DNA from: Coleophoma eucalyptorum
Taxonomy: Eukaryota > Ascomycota > Leotiomycetes > Helotiales > Dermateaceae
Length of the DNA stretch: 64,000 nucleotides
Direction: 5' to 3'
Assembly: GCA_026120035.1 (NCBI GenBank)
Contig: JALRME010000034.1
Location: 1-64,000, forward strand
The position numbers were made by a program, and so were the translations under genes. Below, piece after piece: positions 33,228-45,760 of the stretch. The notes under the pieces were generated by a model. It was given only the letters and a program-made list of their open reading frames with translations. It searched no databases and was not told the origin of the DNA. Positions within the stretch are counted from its first letter, which is position 1; every line of letters starts with the position of its first letter.

Positions 33228-34055
33228 CTACCAAGGCTGCTTTGAGCCCTCTACGGAGAAGAACGAAGCCGTATCTTCCTTTGTCAGTTTTGACTCCAAC
33301 GCCAATATCTTGGTAGCACAATTTTCAACTGTGCTGGCTCCTTCTGGGTTCATATCGGTAGCCACCGTTCCAGGATCGACAGCCACGACAATGCAGTCGG
33401 AATAATGGAGGCCTTGCTGCACGGTAAGCATGTTCAAAGCCGCCTTGCTGATGCTGTAGCTAGTAGTATCCGCAATCGACAAGCTCAAAATCCCCCCCAT
33501 AGAGCCCAGAAGACTCGAAATGTTGATGATCTTCGTACCGGCCTTGAAGAGGGGTTGAGCTGCTTGGGTAACCAGCAGGGTTCCCATGACATTGATATTA
33601 AAGTGTTCGGTGACGACGCTTGGCTGCAAGGTGGACGCGTTCTCGTCTTCGGCAGGAGTGCATATACCTGTCGAAGAAGAAGAAGTTAGAGCTCTCGCAT
33701 GGCGGGGGGAAGTTCATGGTCGCTTTGGAGATGCATACCAGCGTTGTTGATCAGAACATCCACGCTAGATATCTTCTTGGCAAGCTCTTGGCCAAAAGCC
33801 TTGACGCTCTCCGCCGAAGCCAAGTCACATTGTAAGATAATCAGTCTTGAGCCATTGGCCGAGGCCTGTTCTGAGAGCCCCTTTGGTGGAACAGCGGTTC
33901 GGACGGTGGTAACAACGGTGTGACCGGCAGCAAGCAGCTGGGTAACAAGACCAAGTCCAATACCACGTGCGGCTCTGTTAAGGCACGGTTTAGCGAGTCA
34001 TACATGGGCCTAGGATTTGGAAAAAGCCGTACCCCGTAACAATATAGGTAGGCAT
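33228..34055 (-). CDS. Short-chain dehydrogenase/reductase
   Basis: Three exons, 34055-34033, 33974-33739 and 33667-33228, give 232 residues. The cofactor motif TGAARGIGLG is assembled across intron 1, NNAG ends exon 2, and the catalytic Ser and YSISK (Tyr-x-x-x-Lys) lie in exon 3, followed by DPGTVATDMN. The classical SDR with an N-terminal TGxxxGxG uses NAD(P)(H) on alcohols or ketones. The YSISKAALNML segment and MxTDMN motif resemble the C-factor-like subgroup. The substrate is unknown. It is convergent with the zinc-cluster regulator and followed on the same strand by a second regulator gene. Confidence 0.9.
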
Positions 34056-34354
34056 TCTATCTGCGTGAAGGGTTCCAGGAAAAAATATAGGTAAAGGATG
34101 GAGGTGGAATTGAATTGTACTTGGTAGAACGCTTTCTTTCCTGGGGACCACCTGCGCCTTATATGAGATTTCAACCACTAGATGGTAAGCATAATCCTAT
34201 TGCTAATATTTTGGATACCACCACCGAGTTCGGCTCCCATCGGGACGCAGTGGGGTCCCCGCCGTCCAAGCTTCTCCTATAGGCTCAGAGCCATACCTTG
34301 ATCTAGCCCTGATCTGGCGACACTGCCCTAAGTAGGTAACGGGCCCTTGTCCAT

Positions 34355-35977
34355 CTAATCTCGTATCATGTCCTGGATGACATCCACCCACTTGATGGTC
34401 CCTTTGCATCGTGTCGGCCACAGAGACTCTGCCATTACCAGGCGTGGAGTATGCCGTTGATCCAGCCCGGACTGCTTAGTCAGTTGCGCTATCGCCGTCG
34501 CAAACCAAGCATCGTCGGGTCCTCCATTGGCCGCTAGCCGGCCCACGATCAAGATCCAAAGCCGCTTGCCTGAAGTATCCGCTTGGAGCTCTTGGTGGTC
34601 GGCCTGCTCGAAAACCTCCTTCATCCGCTGGGCCTGGATTTTAAAATATGGAACATTACGAGGGATTTCGCGGAGCACGGCGTAGATATATATGTTCGCT
34701 GCGAGACTGAAGGCTTGGATAATCCAGCGGAAAGGGTGCCACGCGTTCGTCTGGCTGAATAGCAAAAGGTTAGCCGTGCGATACTCAGCCCAGTCAAGAA
34801 AATGATTCTTAAACTCATCCCCAAATCCCGGTGTCATCTCCGCAATGTCCTGCACTCTCGAAAGACGCCGCAAATAACAGAATACATGGGAAGCTTCCTC
34901 GCTGATCTGCAGATTCTTGGTTAAAGCCAGGAGTTTCGTCATCATTTCCGGGACGGTCGATATAGCTACAGCATCCGGGAGATCGGGTCCTCTGCATATT
35001 TCATCCCCATAGAGGTTTAGCAGCAGCGGCTGTGGAACGCTCTGTGACAAGACTGACTGGCAGAGATTTGCCCTAACCTATAGCGTTAGAAAATTATAGA
35101 CTATTAGAGACCACGTCAGGGTAACGATGAAAAATAGATCCCATATCTCACCAGGTAACAAGTCTTCGTAGCATGTCGTCGGCGTCAAGTATCACCGCTC
35201 CACCTCGGGCAAGGATGGCTCCGCGCAGACCCGTTATGTGAATCAAGGATGCCTCATCGTCTGCGTTCAAAGACTGTCCATTGTGTTAGCCAAGGACGGC
35301 GTCTAACGAATTGTCCGAATGAATACTAAGCACCTCTGAGATTGCGAGAATTGCAATGGCAGCAAGAGTGGCATTTCGTGAGAAGTCTCGAGGATGATTC
35401 AATCGATTCTGCACCATTCGTATGACTTGCCCGCGTATAAGAAGAAGATGCCGGTTGGACTCGGCATTATGGGAACTTGCTTGGGCTTTTGCGTCGGTCT
35501 TGGTGACCAGGGCTGAGTATAAGGCTGTAGCTTGTAAGATCACGGGGTCAGAGAAGGCGTAGAAGAGCCATTGCGGGGAGCCTATCAAGGGTGCGAACTG
35601 CTGAGCAGGCTGGTCATTGCCTCCGACTCTTCCCCCGCTGAGAACGCTTGATTTTGTCGGAGTCGAAGGTCTGGTTCTATTTTTTGATATAAGAGAAATC
35701 AAGCGGGATTGGTTGCCATTAAGATCTTCACCAGACCGACGAGATTTCTTGACGTGGCTGCGAATAGTCGTTGCTTCCAGGCTAGTTGCAGCACGCCGTG
35801 CACCGGTCTCCTTGATGAATTCAAATTTCTGCCCGAGGTTAGTATGAGGAATTTTCATCGTTTAGGGTAATCTCCAGAGTATAATACCGGATTCTCTGCT
35901 AGTGCGTTCAATTTAGTTGGTTATTTAGGCACAAATATCAAGTTTTGGCTGTATCGTACCTTTTCCACATCTCCCAT
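34355..35977 (-). CDS. Fungal-specific transcription factor domain protein without zinc cluster
   Basis: Proposed exons: 35977-35960 (uncertain), 35828-35334, 35273-35152 and 35072-34355. The join TG|G at exon 3/4 uses an acceptor TTAG at 35076-35073. The protein opens FEFIKETG...TTIRSHVKKSRR, then QFAPLIGSP, LAISE-SLNADDEASLIHITGLRG and LRRLVTW-ANLCQS, the pattern of Fungal_trans_2 (PF11951-type) proteins that lack a DNA-binding cluster. About 450 residues. An ATG at 35858 would also open the frame but lies inside a likely intron ending GGGCAG; a start at 36035 in another frame is also possible. Its role is probably regulatory, with unknown partner. Confidence 0.75.
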
Positions 35978-36916
35978 CTTGGCTAGAATCCACCCAAATC
36001 AATTGATTAGTACCTTTTCTGCCATTATTGGCCATAGTGGAAGCTTCGAGGCCTTTTAAAATGGTACCGCGACCGCCGTGCAATGTGTTGTGGCCTGGGG
36101 TCTTGACACAAATTGCTGAGGCAACAGGCACAGAAGGCGAAATGTTGCTTGATGCTCTTACTTTCCTTTTAGCAGTACTTTCGAATTAGAGATTGTTAAA
36201 GTAGGTAAGGTGACGTAAGGTCGAAACCTACCTATCTAATTAATATTAAGCGTTAAGAAAGAAGGGTTGACGGAAGTAGGAGAGGTATTTTATTTTTTAC
36301 CCGATCGTCAGGTTTAGTCAGCTAGACTTGTTCTCGCCTGCCTATTTAATGTGACGACACCAACCTCCCCTCTTCACGAAGAATGGGTCGTCCAAATTTT
36401 TGTGTGCGTCCTTGCCTTTGACCTCTGATTTATTCCAAGACTATCTACAAATATAATACCTGATCTTGTAGAGTCTTCATACCAGACTTCCTTATCAATC
36501 AACCAAAGCCCTAAACGAGTAAGGTTTGAACCTTCAGCAGTGACCATGATATAAGCGGTAGCTGTTAGTGTATACTTATCAAGAGCAACCGCAATGCATT
36601 TAACAGAACACTTAGATAGTGCATCACTAGGTATTAAGGCATCTCGGTAGTGGTGTCCAACCGGTTGTCATGAGACGGGGCCCAGCAAGCGATGCATGTT
36701 CTTGTGAACTTTCCTTTCTACAGATATATTTGCTACAGATGCTATGAAATACTCGTTCATGGCAGAGCATCCCCAACCTGCGTAGCAAAGAAGCGCTTTT
36801 TTTTCTTTGTTTCCAACTATTCCTATCTCAAATTCAACTTGTCATAATTATCCAGATCTTTTTTAGACTTGGAAAAGTCGAAAAATCCATTGGCGGTGTT
36901 GAAGTCCATTATTTTG
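35978..36916. other. Intergenic
   Basis: No gene recognised. It contains the promoter side of the Fungal_trans_2 gene and the 3' flank of the NLR relic. Confidence 0.45.
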
Positions 36917-39070
36917 CTAGGTATTAGCTCCTCGACCAAGAAGCAGCTTGACTAAATTTTTATAGCGTGCTAATACCGCTGCTTTCAGTGCATTGCCATA
37001 GTGTCCACCTTGCGCGTTAATGTTGGCTCCTCGATCAAGAAGCAGCTTAACTGTATTTTCAGACCCTTTGGCTGTTGCTGCTTGTAGCGCACTGCCATAG
37101 AATCCACCTTGCGCGTTTACATCAGCTCCTCGATCAAGAAGCAGCTCGACTGTCTTTTCAGATCCTTTGGTTGATACCGCTAATTGTAGCGCATTGCCAT
37201 GGGATCCACCTTGTGTGTTAACATCAGCTCCTCGATCAAGAAGAAGCTCGACTATTCTTTCAGAGCCTTTTGATATAGTAGCCTGTAGTGCATTGTCACA
37301 CTGTCCACCTTGCACGTTACTATCAACTCCTCGATCAAGAAGCAGCTCGACGAGCATTTTGTGACCTTGCGCTGATGCCCATGGTAAGATAGTTTTGTTT
37401 TTGTCTGAATTGATGTCTATATTATAGACAGATAGAATTCGATAGACGGGCTTGGCTTGTCCATGCTTGGTTATACAAGACCAGATATTCTTAGTTGGAT
37501 AAGGAAATTCGCATTGTTCAGGATGTATTTGCCTGTCATTTTTTATGAGCGCCTCCAGGATTTGGCAATTGTCGTTTGCGATAGCAGCAAATATAGGATT
37601 ACCATATCGCCCGTTTTGACTGCTTATGTATGCACCGTCTGTCATCAATATTTCGATAAGACTGGAGCAGTTCCGCTCTGAAATTATGTACAGAAAATCT
37701 GTATCTTCTGGCAGTCGGCGGACGTGGAATTTTTCGATAATATTATTCAGCTTTACCCAGTTGCGGAGCTTGAATTCTTTCATGAAGTATTTCTGATGAA
37801 TTCCTTCAGCATGCGAGACATCTGCATGTGTAAGTACGTTATGGGCCGCGTATTCCAGGAACGGGAAATTGAGCGATGCTGTTTTACGTAATTCAGCTCT
37901 TTTAGAAGAAGATGCTGATGGAAGGGCCTCAGGAATTTGCAGATGGCTTGTTATATCTGGGCTCATATAATTAAGGCAGCACTCCTTTAATCTATCATGG
38001 CTCAAACCAATAGCGTTGGACTGTAAATCAGGCCAGACTCGGCCAAGCCCATTCTCTTTTAATAAAAAGTCTCCTACAGATTCGTGAATGAACTGCACGG
38101 TATGGTCTTTTGACTTTATTACTTCGGCCAGGCCTTTAGAAGAGCTAAGTATGAACTTATTCATGTCCTCTATGGAAATGTCGTCTGGATTCCATGGATT
38201 CCATGGTTAAAAGGGCCCTTCAGAAAACAATCCCGATAGTATTGCAAAATAGTGTTCTTCCCGGTTTAGAGGTCGATCCGAGTACAGAATCCATTGTAGG
38301 CAAAGCTTCATTTCGTCCATATTCTGACAATCTCGAGTTAAAATAAATCGGAACAATTAGTGTAGATTATCCGGCAACTCCCGGAGCTTCTTGTGTAGAA
38401 TTTGTACGTGGCCGTCGTTAAGAGCTTTGTTGAGAATGTTCACAACTAAAACAACCCACATGAAAATCCCGAGGCCTCCTACGTATCTCGTTTTGAATCT
38501 TTTCTGCCTGCTTAGCCTGTTTAGCGTTGAATTCGCTAGAAAGGTATTGCTCGATGTCCAAAGAATGACCATGTTGATCTTCTAATGTTATTTCGACGGA
38601 TATTCGAATCGTAATGTGTGGATAATGCCGACTTGAGAAGAGGATACGAAATTCTCTTCATCAGTAGTTGCTTCCTCTCCAAGTTCTTCAAAGAGAGCTA
38701 TCATATCTCGTACTTCATCTTCGTCGCACTCAGCTAGAGCATCAATTATGACTATGATGTATTGATTCAGTGTTCGCAATAAGCAGCCGAAGAGATACTT
38801 GAGCATTTCACGGTTCGTCTTGAGCTGTTCGCCTGGGGACCGCTGGGTTAATTCTGGAATATTCCACATTTTTGGATCATCTGGGCATAGTAAGGAATAT
38901 TCTCGATCAGATTCTCTGTCAAGTGGTATTCACCAATACCATGGCGTGGTAAAAGACGCATAATCGGTATGGAGCTCGTGAGGCTGAGAGGGGTAATGCT
39001 TAAATGAGAGTGAAATATGACAATAGCGTTGCCTGCTTTAGATTCTCTGGCAAAGCATGTGAGGTATCAA
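36917..39070 (-). pseudogene. Broken NLR gene (NACHT - winged helix - ankyrin repeats)
   Basis: Reading the minus strand from about 39070: a NACHT remnant with Walker B (YIIVIIDALAECDEDE, near 38740), then FSSRHYP, an IFMWVVLVV segment, LCLQWILYSDRPL (winged helix), FIHESVGDFLL, and about five ankyrin units of 33-34 residues ending at 36917. The parts fall in different frames. A shift lies between the Walker B block and FSSRHYP (about 38620-38650) and another near 38480. In-frame TAA stops stand at 38357-38359 and 38207-38209. No Walker A was found. The last part (38164-36917) is a 415-codon open frame and could still be expressed. Intact relatives are intracellular sensors in self/non-self recognition and programmed cell death. 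Confidence 0.8.
36930..37390 (-). repeat. Near-identical ankyrin repeat units
   Basis: Successive units of about 100 nt share the core VELLLDRGADVNxQGG; the DNA 'CTCCTCGATCAAGAAGCAGC' recurs in almost every unit. Such uniformity suggests recent expansion or gene conversion. Confidence 0.8.
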
Positions 39071-39705
39071 GATATTTTAACAGTATGAAGGGATAAATCT
39101 GAACACTGACGAAGGGGGACTAAAATTAGACCATGAAGTTCTTTATCTTCGTAAGGCTACGATGCCGTTCGATATTCTTATACCATAGTCACGTGTTACA
39201 GGATCAATCTACTCCAAGACTAGGAGGTTATCTCTATATAAAGTACACTTCTCAGGGAGGATAAGTAGAACCCAAGATATAGAATTAATTAATTGGAAAA
39301 TAGTACATATGGCCCAGGGATGTGATACATATCTTATGTGCCAGACAAACTGTCACGTGATACAAATTTACTCGAACAAAAAGATACGTAGCTGCTGCAC
39401 TTTCACTCCCGACAAGAGTTTTCCATGGAGAGTGTTAAATAGGAAGCTTGTGAATGAGCCAAAGTTGATCTTTCTTGCTTGTTGATTATGTTGATAGTGA
39501 GATTGGTAATAAATCTGAAGGCGGAGAAGAAGTTCAATTAATTACAGTGCGATGCTTAGCTACTAGTATGTACAAGTACTATAGCAGGTAAATTTGCAAT
39601 CCTGGACTATAGGTAGCCATCACGCCTAGAGAAACTTCCAGTGCCTAAATCGGAGGACATGTATTGCACAGCATGTTACCTGTCTTGGCAAGATTATACT
39701 ACTGA
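39071..39705. other. Intergenic
   Basis: No gene recognised. The expected P-loop part of the NLR is not found here. Confidence 0.45.
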
Positions 39706-40950
39706 CTAAACTACTGGCCATTCATCGCTCCATGAAAGTACATTCCATCCGAATAGATAGTCTGCATCTGAGAGTCCAACAGAAGTATCCGCGTAGTGGT
39801 AGTATAGAGTGAGTCCGTTAGTTGTGTCGTCATAGACACCCCTGCAAGTATGTCAGCATTGAAAGCACACGTTGTAGGCTTGAAAGAAAAGATCAGGGAA
39901 GAGAACTTACTGTCCACCAGGTCCATAGGTGGTTCCGTGAGAGGCAAGCAAGATTGAACCACCATTGGCTGTGCACTCTTCATCATTCTTGTCAAGCTAT
40001 TTCAATATGGTCAGTTTCTTTTCTTATAAAAACGATCTTGCATTACTTACGAAACCTGTGGTCGAGTGCTTGGACCGGCACATCATGATCTTGTATTCTT
40101 CACCCTGAGCAGGCTTAGAAGCTACGGATACATTAGTCTCGCGCCCAAAGTGATTGATAAGAATGATTCGAATCTTACTATCATAACCGCAGCAAATTCC
40201 CGAGGACCAGAGCAAGTAGTAGTACGGGTCGTTGTAGAACATGTATGAGCCTTCACAAGGAGAAGTACCAGTAGAATTGTATTCAATGTTGTAGCTAGAA
40301 GAACCTCCTGCCTTTGTTGCTGCGGAATTCAACTCAACCTGATAGATGTCGTGCCAGAAGGAGCCAAAGTTGAGAAGATTGACGGAGCCAACCTGAATCA
40401 AGTTTGGATCGATAGCATTATAGGCTTTGGAGGATGAGGAGGTAACGCCAATGGATCCCTTGTCAGTCCAGCTACCCACTTCCATAGTTGTGGACGTTGC
40501 AAGTCCGATGGCAGAATCTTGAGATCCTGAGGTGGAGACGGCATAGTACATGAAATAGGTGTCGTCGACAAGGTGAACATCAGGTGCCTACAAAAATAAG
40601 CTTATATTCTAGAGATTATACGCCTTTCAAAAAAAGCTACAGCCATGATGTAGTTCTTAAAACCAAGAAGTGTATGCACTTACCCAGAGGTCGGTATTGC
40701 CATCCAAATCGATAGAAGAGCCATCTGCTAGTGCCACGCCCTCTTGGGTCCAGGGGCCCTCAATTGCATCGGCAGTATAAATATATATGCCGGCACCGGT
40801 ATTGAACTTGAAGTATTTGCCATCCGACGCTCGTTGAATAATAGCCGGGTCGTGAGCCCAGCATGCGCCGGAACATGCTCCTGGGCTGGAATAGCCCTGA
40901 ACAAATGCTCCGAAGAGCGTGGAGCCCAGAAGGAGCAGATTAGAGAGCAT
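39706..40950 (-). CDS. Arabinan endo-1,5-alpha-L-arabinosidase, GH43, secreted
   Basis: Four exons, 40950-40684, 40587-40051, 39996-39911 and 39841-39706, give 341 residues. The signal peptide [19 protein letters not shown] precedes a five-bladed beta-propeller. The three GH43 carboxylates are visible: the base Asp in AHDPAII, the pKa-tuning Asp in NAIDPNLIQ, and the acid Glu in [28 protein letters not shown] completes blade two across intron 1. The enzyme cuts the alpha-1,5-arabinan side chains of pectin outside the cell, which fits growth on plant material. No regulatory site was identified. Confidence 0.93.
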
Positions 40951-42722
40951 GTCTACCAAAGAACCGGAATTAAAGTATATTCAGTGGAGGAGTAGGCAAA
41001 GCCAAGCAATGAAGGTCGGTAACGTGACCACTAGGTTTAAAGAGTGGATGGAGACAGAAGCCGTAGAGAAGGCTCATGGAGGTGCCAAGGCGGCATCTTA
41101 AGTAAATGGAGAAATGATCACATCCGGCAGATATGGAGTGGTACAGATTGCACATGGCAAGAATAGATAAGCTGGTCCGATAATATAAAGCGAACACCTG
41201 CACGGATAAATTTCACATATTATTGATGAGAAACTACTTTTCGGCACCACGTACAAATAATTTCTAAGGTTAAATAAATCCCTACCTGGTCTTTCGCTTT
41301 CAGGGCTTTAGCCAATGGCTTGTTGAGGGCCGTTGTACTCGAAAACGCAGTGCAAGGATTCCTTGGATAGAGCGTCGTATGCAATATGGCTGTGCTGTTG
41401 TTATCGACCACGAGAATGGTATACCAACGAGCAAACTTTATTGCATTTCTTACCCACCTCGACAGAATAATGGCTCTGTATTCGTGATGGCTTCTGTACA
41501 GCTACAATTATTATGAAACATACCCTAGCTTTGGCCCTCTATATGTGGTCAAATAAGGGCGGTAGTACACCTAATGAGGAAGATGGTTAGGCTAAATTAG
41601 TATGAGTGCACCGGATTACCCGCCAATCTCATCGCCCACATGGGCTGTAGAACATTGTTGCGACGAATGAACGCTGGTCCGGAGGCTATTTCGCCGAAAA
41701 CCCACTTAAAGTGAGCGGTAGCGAGAAGACAGGGAATATAACCGATTCTGGATACCGTTAAATTTGCTGATGAATATAGAGCAACATGCCTTTTACTCTT
41801 CATGTATCGTGGGATGACACTTTCCGCGCCTCCGGTCTTGTTAAATTATAGATGAAGATGACGAGTGCTCTCTTCCCTGGGAGAGTATCACGAGTCACAT
41901 AGGTCAGTCACTCTGGAGCACTTAATCGGCTAGGAACTAGCGTTGCATGAAAGTAAATTTAAGACTAAGTAATCTGTTCTACTAAAGTCGGTATTGATAT
42001 ATTCCAGCTGTGTCGAATGCAACATCGGAAATTTGACGGAGACCGACGACAAGGTTAGGGTTGAGCGAAGATTTTATCTTGCAACCATCTCGCGATGGGG
42101 AGATATTACTTATAGGCCTCTGACTTAAAACCTGAAACTCTACGGTCGATGTAATTTCTCCAGTTAGCAGGACCTAAATTTTCGAAATGAAAAGATTATT
42201 GAGTTCTTTATATTCACAGATAGTACAGTATCACCAGTATCTAGGTAGCAATTTAAGATGGAGAGGTGGGGTGAGGATGCAATCCGTACATGCCTATTCG
42301 AGCATCTACTTCGTGAGCGTTATCGTTGACTGTAAGCTGTTCAGTTCTGGTTCATCTTGGCACAATTTGGCAGGTCTTGATTTCGAATCCCAATCCTGAT
42401 CTCCAGCAACTCTATCAAGTCTGTGGGCATGATCTCCATGCCACTGCTAAGCACTGGGCTGAATTCTTGGCCTGCCGGGTTAGCGGATCCTATTATCCCG
42501 AAAGCTTATCGGATAATCAGCCGTCTCTTGATCTACCTTGGCTTCTACATGATCTACGTGAACGAGGGTTGTCTTAAGATCTCCACTACTTCATGCCAAG
42601 TATTAGACTTGAGCCCAGAGTGTTTGAGAATTGGAAATATCGAATCAATTAATTATTGGCATAGTGCCTAGTACTCATTACAGCTTCAACGCCGGGAAGC
42701 AAACAGTCGCTACATTTACTCG
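40951..42722. other. Intergenic
   Basis: 1.8 kb between minus-strand genes. Several short frames were inspected; none shows family features. Confidence 0.5.
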
Positions 42723-43737
42723 CTACAAACACGCGGAACTTGGTACGTAGCCTTTGATTTGACTATTGGAGATTGAGGAGCATAGTAACACTAAGGAGAA
42801 GAATAGCACTGTTTCGGAGGGTGTTCTAGTAGGAGTTAGAAAGTGCATTGGGAGGTAGCACAGGGAACGTACCTTTACACCACCAGATGAGCTCGTCGTT
42901 TGAGTTGCTGCTGTAGACGTAGTCGAGCCCGAACCAGATGCCGCTCCTGTGCCAGAACCTGAGACTACCGTCCCCTTGGTTGAGGTAGCTGGCGCGTTCG
43001 ATGCTGGTGTAGAAGCCGCGGCTGCAGTAGTTGAAGGACCCGATCCCGCCGCCGAAGTGACGGGAGCAGGCGCGGTAGTGGAAAGAGGAGCATTACCGGC
43101 GGTGGTTTGTACATTGTTAGCGCAAAAGTTTTGCAGGGGCGTGACCAGCGGATAGAAGGTTGGATGTGCGGCGCTGCCAGACGCTGCACATTCACTGGCG
43201 AATCTGTCAAGGCCACTATCATCGTTGTCGTCTCCGTCGTCATCATGGCACGCACACTCGGCCAGCGCCGTCGCCGACGGCCCCGTGGTCGCGACCTGGG
43301 CGTTATTGGGAGGCGACAGCGTTGGAGTGGCTACAAAGCATTCACTGATGATGGAAACCGCGCTGGCACACACGTTGGAGGTGTCACCGCCGTCAGAGCC
43401 GCCGTCAGAGCCGCCCGAGTTGCCCCCATGAGCGTAATTCTGCAGGCATCCAGTTGGGTCGGAGGACGCGCAGCAGTTTTTGGGATCTTCGTCTAGAGAC
43501 ACGCAGGTGCCTACGCTGATGTAGGCTGGGAAGCCATTACAGAACTTATATGTGCAATCCGCTGTGTTCCGTTAGTATGAAGCACCGATACGTAGAAAGC
43601 AAAATGAAGCAAAATAGGGAAAACGAAGAAATGGAGCAGCAATACGTACCTCCTGCCACAGGATTGGTGAAAGGGCATGTCTTGATGGCGTTTTGGCATA
43701 ACTGTAGAAGCTGACCTTGGAGAAAGCTGACACTCAT
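42723..43737 (-). CDS. Cys-rich, Ser/Thr/Ala-rich protein with C-terminal hydrophobic segment, unknown
   Basis: Two exons, 43737-43650 and 43561-42723, give 308 residues. The first ~60 residues hold regularly placed cysteines (LCQNAIKTC, DCTYKFCNG, GTCVSLDEDPKNCC, GCLQNY). A GGSDGGSDGG linker, a second Cys-bearing part (SECFVATP, ECACHDDDGDDNDDSG, FCANNVQTT) and a long Thr/Ser/Ala stretch like a glycosylated stalk follow. The tail has VLFFSLVLLC, compatible with a GPI or membrane anchor, although about 20 residues follow it. No signal peptide is visible at the chosen Met, so an upstream exon may be missing. The family was not recognised; a cell-surface role is inferred from composition. Confidence 0.6.
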
Positions 43738-45760
43738 CTTGAATCCGAGAGGCGTAAGATTTAAGATTCGAGAAGCAAAATCAGATTTTATACAACGCGT
43801 CCGTCTTGTCAGCTCTTGGCATTATCCAAATTGCCTCGCACTGAAAATGAGAGAGCAGCCTTTATAGTAATTAGGGAGGCGGCCGTGGCTTGTAGTGGGA
43901 TCCCGGCCGCTGAGAGCGGGAGAGCTATGGTTTCTTTACATGGAGCCATAATAAAGATCGAACACCTTTTGGGGATGGTGACTATAGGTTGTTGGGCAAT
44001 AATCTGATGCATCCGGACTCGTGTTCTATCAATTTTTGGTGTAGCTCGGTAAAAGCCACCAGTCCTGGCAGCCATATCACAGCTTTGAGGCTCACAGGGG
44101 CCACTCAGAATTGCCGTCCTGGAGTCCAATCTCGGGAATGGGTGGTGGCACCTGTAGCTAAGAAGTACAGGCACAGCTGAAAAGGTTTACCGACGAGCTA
44201 AACGATCGACGCTGTCCCGTCCAACACGAAGGAGGGACATTATTGGGCCGGATTTTATCTTCGCGGAGAATGTAGTACATCTTCCCAGCATCTAGAATCC
44301 AGAATCCGGAGTCCAGAAGATCCAACACACCCCAGGTCCCCAGATCCTGCTGCTGGCTCGTGCATGCTGGGTTCGCTGGGTGGGCGCTACAAGTCAATAA
44401 TAAACACTGTTTTGGCGACACTCGGCTGGCTGCCCTCGCCGATCCCAATCCCTGGAAAAGACGCAGACGCAGAAGACGACGAGTTTTATTTTTCGTTGTC
44501 ACTGGTTGTAAAGCGCGGCTTAGCCAGCTGTTGAAAGAGAAAGGTGAACAGAATCATTGTTGTGACCACTTCCATGCACATGACAAGAGCCCTCGACGCC
44601 GACGAGAAAGCTTATCCCAGCCATCAACCTGAAAGGCATTGGTGGCGCATCTTAGCTATTTTACCCTGCGTTATATCGCATGGGCTCGGCTTTGACTTGC
44701 GCTGCAACCAAACTCTTGCCCCTTTCCGCCCGCTTCTAGGCTAGCTCGCTACTGGACGAGGGCCACGATCTTCTAGCCCAGCCCAGTCCACGGCCACTGC
44801 ACTCTACACATGTGCAATGCGAGATGACCTTGGGTGGATGATGGAATATTGTTGATCGTTGCCCTGAAGTGGTGTCAAGTATTTTCTGTGACTGCATTTT
44901 AAGCCTGGCCCTCCAAGATTCGTGCTATTACGCAGTGGCCTGCACCATCTACCATTCATGCAGTCTGCCTCGCCAATATCTGTATGTTTATTGAAGCAGT
45001 TTAATCACGGCCCGCCTGCCATCATGCTCGATTGCATTTCAGAGTGGCTTACATGAGACAGTCCAGATGTTTGCGAATGGGAGATTAGTCGAAGCTGCGG
45101 ATCGTCCTTTTTGCAGAACTTGACCATCTCAGTCGTCGAATTTGCGACGCGTTTCTATTCGTTTACGCTATGCATAAAGATAACATAGGTTGACCTATAT
45201 ACTTTTGTTCTCCTTTTTCTTACTTTTTCTTTTCTTCCTTTAACTTATTTTTTTCTTCTTTCAAATAAATAGGGGGTTCTGACCAGCATACCATGTATCT
45301 TATCAAAAGCTGGGTATTGTCAGGTCTAAGGAATTTGAGAATGGCTTTCTAGTTACAGAAAGACACTCGAGGGCCTGACATGCCTACATGGCTTGTGGGA
45401 CACGGCTGTTTCCAGGCCCTTGGTTTTGAACCGACCTCTTCTCTCCTGTGCGGCTAAGCTTTAGCTTTCCCTCAAGCGCCACCGTTCTGTATTGGAGCCC
45501 TGCTTCAATGCGTGGGCTGACAGGTGGATATCCAAGTATCCGCCACTAACCTCGTATTGTGTCGTCCACTGACATGATATACCAAAACGCGATACAAAGG
45601 TTTGAAGAGAGCCAAGAGCGCTTAGACAGCTCTACTTAATGGCCGTGGACCCTTTATATAGACAGTTCGTCGGACTGCTGAAAGCTGTCTCGAGAGAGTA
45701 GACTTTACGACCTTTTTCGTCGAGTACTGACGCTGATGGTCATACTGGACATCTAGCACA
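43738..45760. other. Intergenic, divergent promoters, with pyrimidine tract
   Basis: 2 kb between divergent genes. A CT-rich tract at about 45205-45264 lies some 500 bp upstream of the membrane-protein gene; such tracts are common in filamentous-fungal promoters. Open frames at 43809-44502 on both strands look like shadows. Confidence 0.45.

Noticed and set aside
38870..39400. P-loop (Walker A) part of the NLR
   Set aside because: No GxxGxGKS/T motif in any minus-strand frame, so the N-terminal half appears lost or lies outside recognisable sequence.
43809..44632. Open frames on both strands between the Cys-rich and membrane-protein genes
   Set aside because: They overlap each other, carry no domain features, and sit in a divergent promoter region.
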